From assembly GCF_001467895.1 (NCBI RefSeq), contig NZ_LNYO01000024.1, forward strand, positions 377,760 through 421,091: a stretch of DNA of 43,332 bases, read 5' to 3'. The translations under genes were made by a program, and so were the position numbers. Shown one piece after another: positions 42,987 through 43,332 of this stretch. Numbering within the stretch: position 1 is the first letter of the stretch; each line of letters starts with the position of its first letter. Origin of the DNA: Legionella nautarum (GTDB lineage Bacteria > Pseudomonadota > Gammaproteobacteria > Legionellales > Legionellaceae). The notes under the pieces were generated by a model. That model was not told where the DNA came from, searched no databases, and saw only the letters and a list, made by a program, of their open reading frames with translations.

Positions 42987-43332
42987 CGCCGTCGCGCCGA
43001 CGTGAACTGGCGCAAAAGGCGGTGAAAGAGAAAGGAATTTCAATCCGTTTATCGTGTTCGCTCTTTAGCCTTAGTGAGACCTGTTATCGCTATCAGCCTA
43101 AATTAAGCGAGGAGAATGCACGGATAGCGGATTGGTTAGAACGGTTGACTCAAAACCAGCGTAACTGGGGCTTTGGTTTATGTTTTTTATACTTGCGTAA
43201 TGTGAAGGGATTTGCCTGGAATCACAAGCGCGTTTATCGTATTTATCGAGAATTAGAACTCAATATGCGCATTAAACCAAAGAAACGGTTAATTAGGGAA
43301 AAACCTGAAGCCTTAGTGGTTCCGAAGACTAT
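42980..43332 (+). CDS. IS3-family transposase OrfB, N-terminal part, partial
   Basis: The frame is open from the TGA at 42971 to the window edge. It can be entered by a -1 slip on the A7-G run (42973-42980) at the end of orfA, or started at GTG 42980. It reads TPSRRRELAQKAVKEKG, then CYRYQPKLSEENARIADWLE, NWGFGLCFLYLRN, HKRVYRIYRELELNMRIK. This is the HTH_21 and linker part of IS407-group OrfB; the catalytic DDE core is beyond the edge. Confidence 0.9.
   Translation, partial: MVTPSRRRELAQKAVKEKGISIRLSCSLFSLSETCYRYQPKLSEENARIADWLERLTQNQRNWGFGLCFLYLRNVKGFAWNHKRVYRIYRELELNMRIKPKKRLIREKPEALVVPKT

Larger units (their letters stand above)
42670..43332 (+). mobile_element. IS3-family (IS407-like group) insertion sequence, left part, cut by the window edge
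   Basis: The element holds orfA complete and orfB partial. The left end is placed at TG in TGATGTCAAAAGTAG, since IS3-family ends start with TG, but the matching right end is not visible and the boundary is approximate. The overlap of the two frames at an A-run is typical of IS3 elements that make OrfAB by a -1 frameshift. It lies 140 bases beyond the glycosyltransferase stop. Confidence 0.75.

Overview
The window is AT-rich DNA that reads like a Legionella or close Legionellaceae chromosome. This is inferred from the gene repertoire, not from a database match. The signs are large multidomain proteins without database-like names whose tails are rich in charged residues (the style of Dot/Icm type IV effectors), an ankyrin-repeat glycosyltransferase-like protein, a mevalonate-pathway enzyme, a giant composite signalling protein, and many small gene remnants. 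No rRNA, tRNA or CRISPR array was seen. Both ends are cut inside IS3-family insertion sequences of two different subgroups, so the segment behaves like an accessory block.

Layout from left to right. Positions 1-1000 hold the tail of an IS3-type transposase, a broken exported-protein remnant and a small cysteine-rich gene. Positions 997-5644 hold a secreted protein with a possible lysozyme-like core, the remnant of a response-regulator domain, and a 1064-residue effector-like protein with PLP-enzyme-like motifs. Positions 5791-7251 encode a monofunctional haem catalase on the minus strand, divergent from a 2951-residue protein (7455-16310) with a SecA-like helicase motor and a C-terminal membrane hairpin. 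Next come a Popeye-like membrane protein, a decayed VapC toxin, and a 1914-residue pseudokinase/AAA/GAF/GGDEF/EAL protein. Positions 23196-26199 hold an L,D-transpeptidase, a diphosphomevalonate decarboxylase homologue and an alpha/beta hydrolase.

Positions 26236-36612 are almost all minus strand. A single-module NRPS (C-A-T-R) overlaps a hybrid histidine kinase by 26 bases and is followed 62 bases later by a short-chain dehydrogenase. This looks like a transcription unit that makes and senses a small peptide aldehyde or alcohol. Downstream lie a cytoplasmic serine beta-lactamase-fold protein and a toxin-type glycosyltransferase with ankyrin repeats, both candidate effectors.

Positions 37278-42527 are plus strand: a CvfB-like RNA-binding protein, a decayed reading frame, then a two-gene unit (a polytopic membrane protein and a GT-B glycosyltransferase with an added beta domain) suited to surface glycan modification. 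An IS407-group element begins at about 42670 and runs out of the window.

The most unusual content is the NRPS-sensor-dehydrogenase unit, the giant SecA-like protein, the Popeye-like membrane protein and the pseudokinase c-di-GMP hub.
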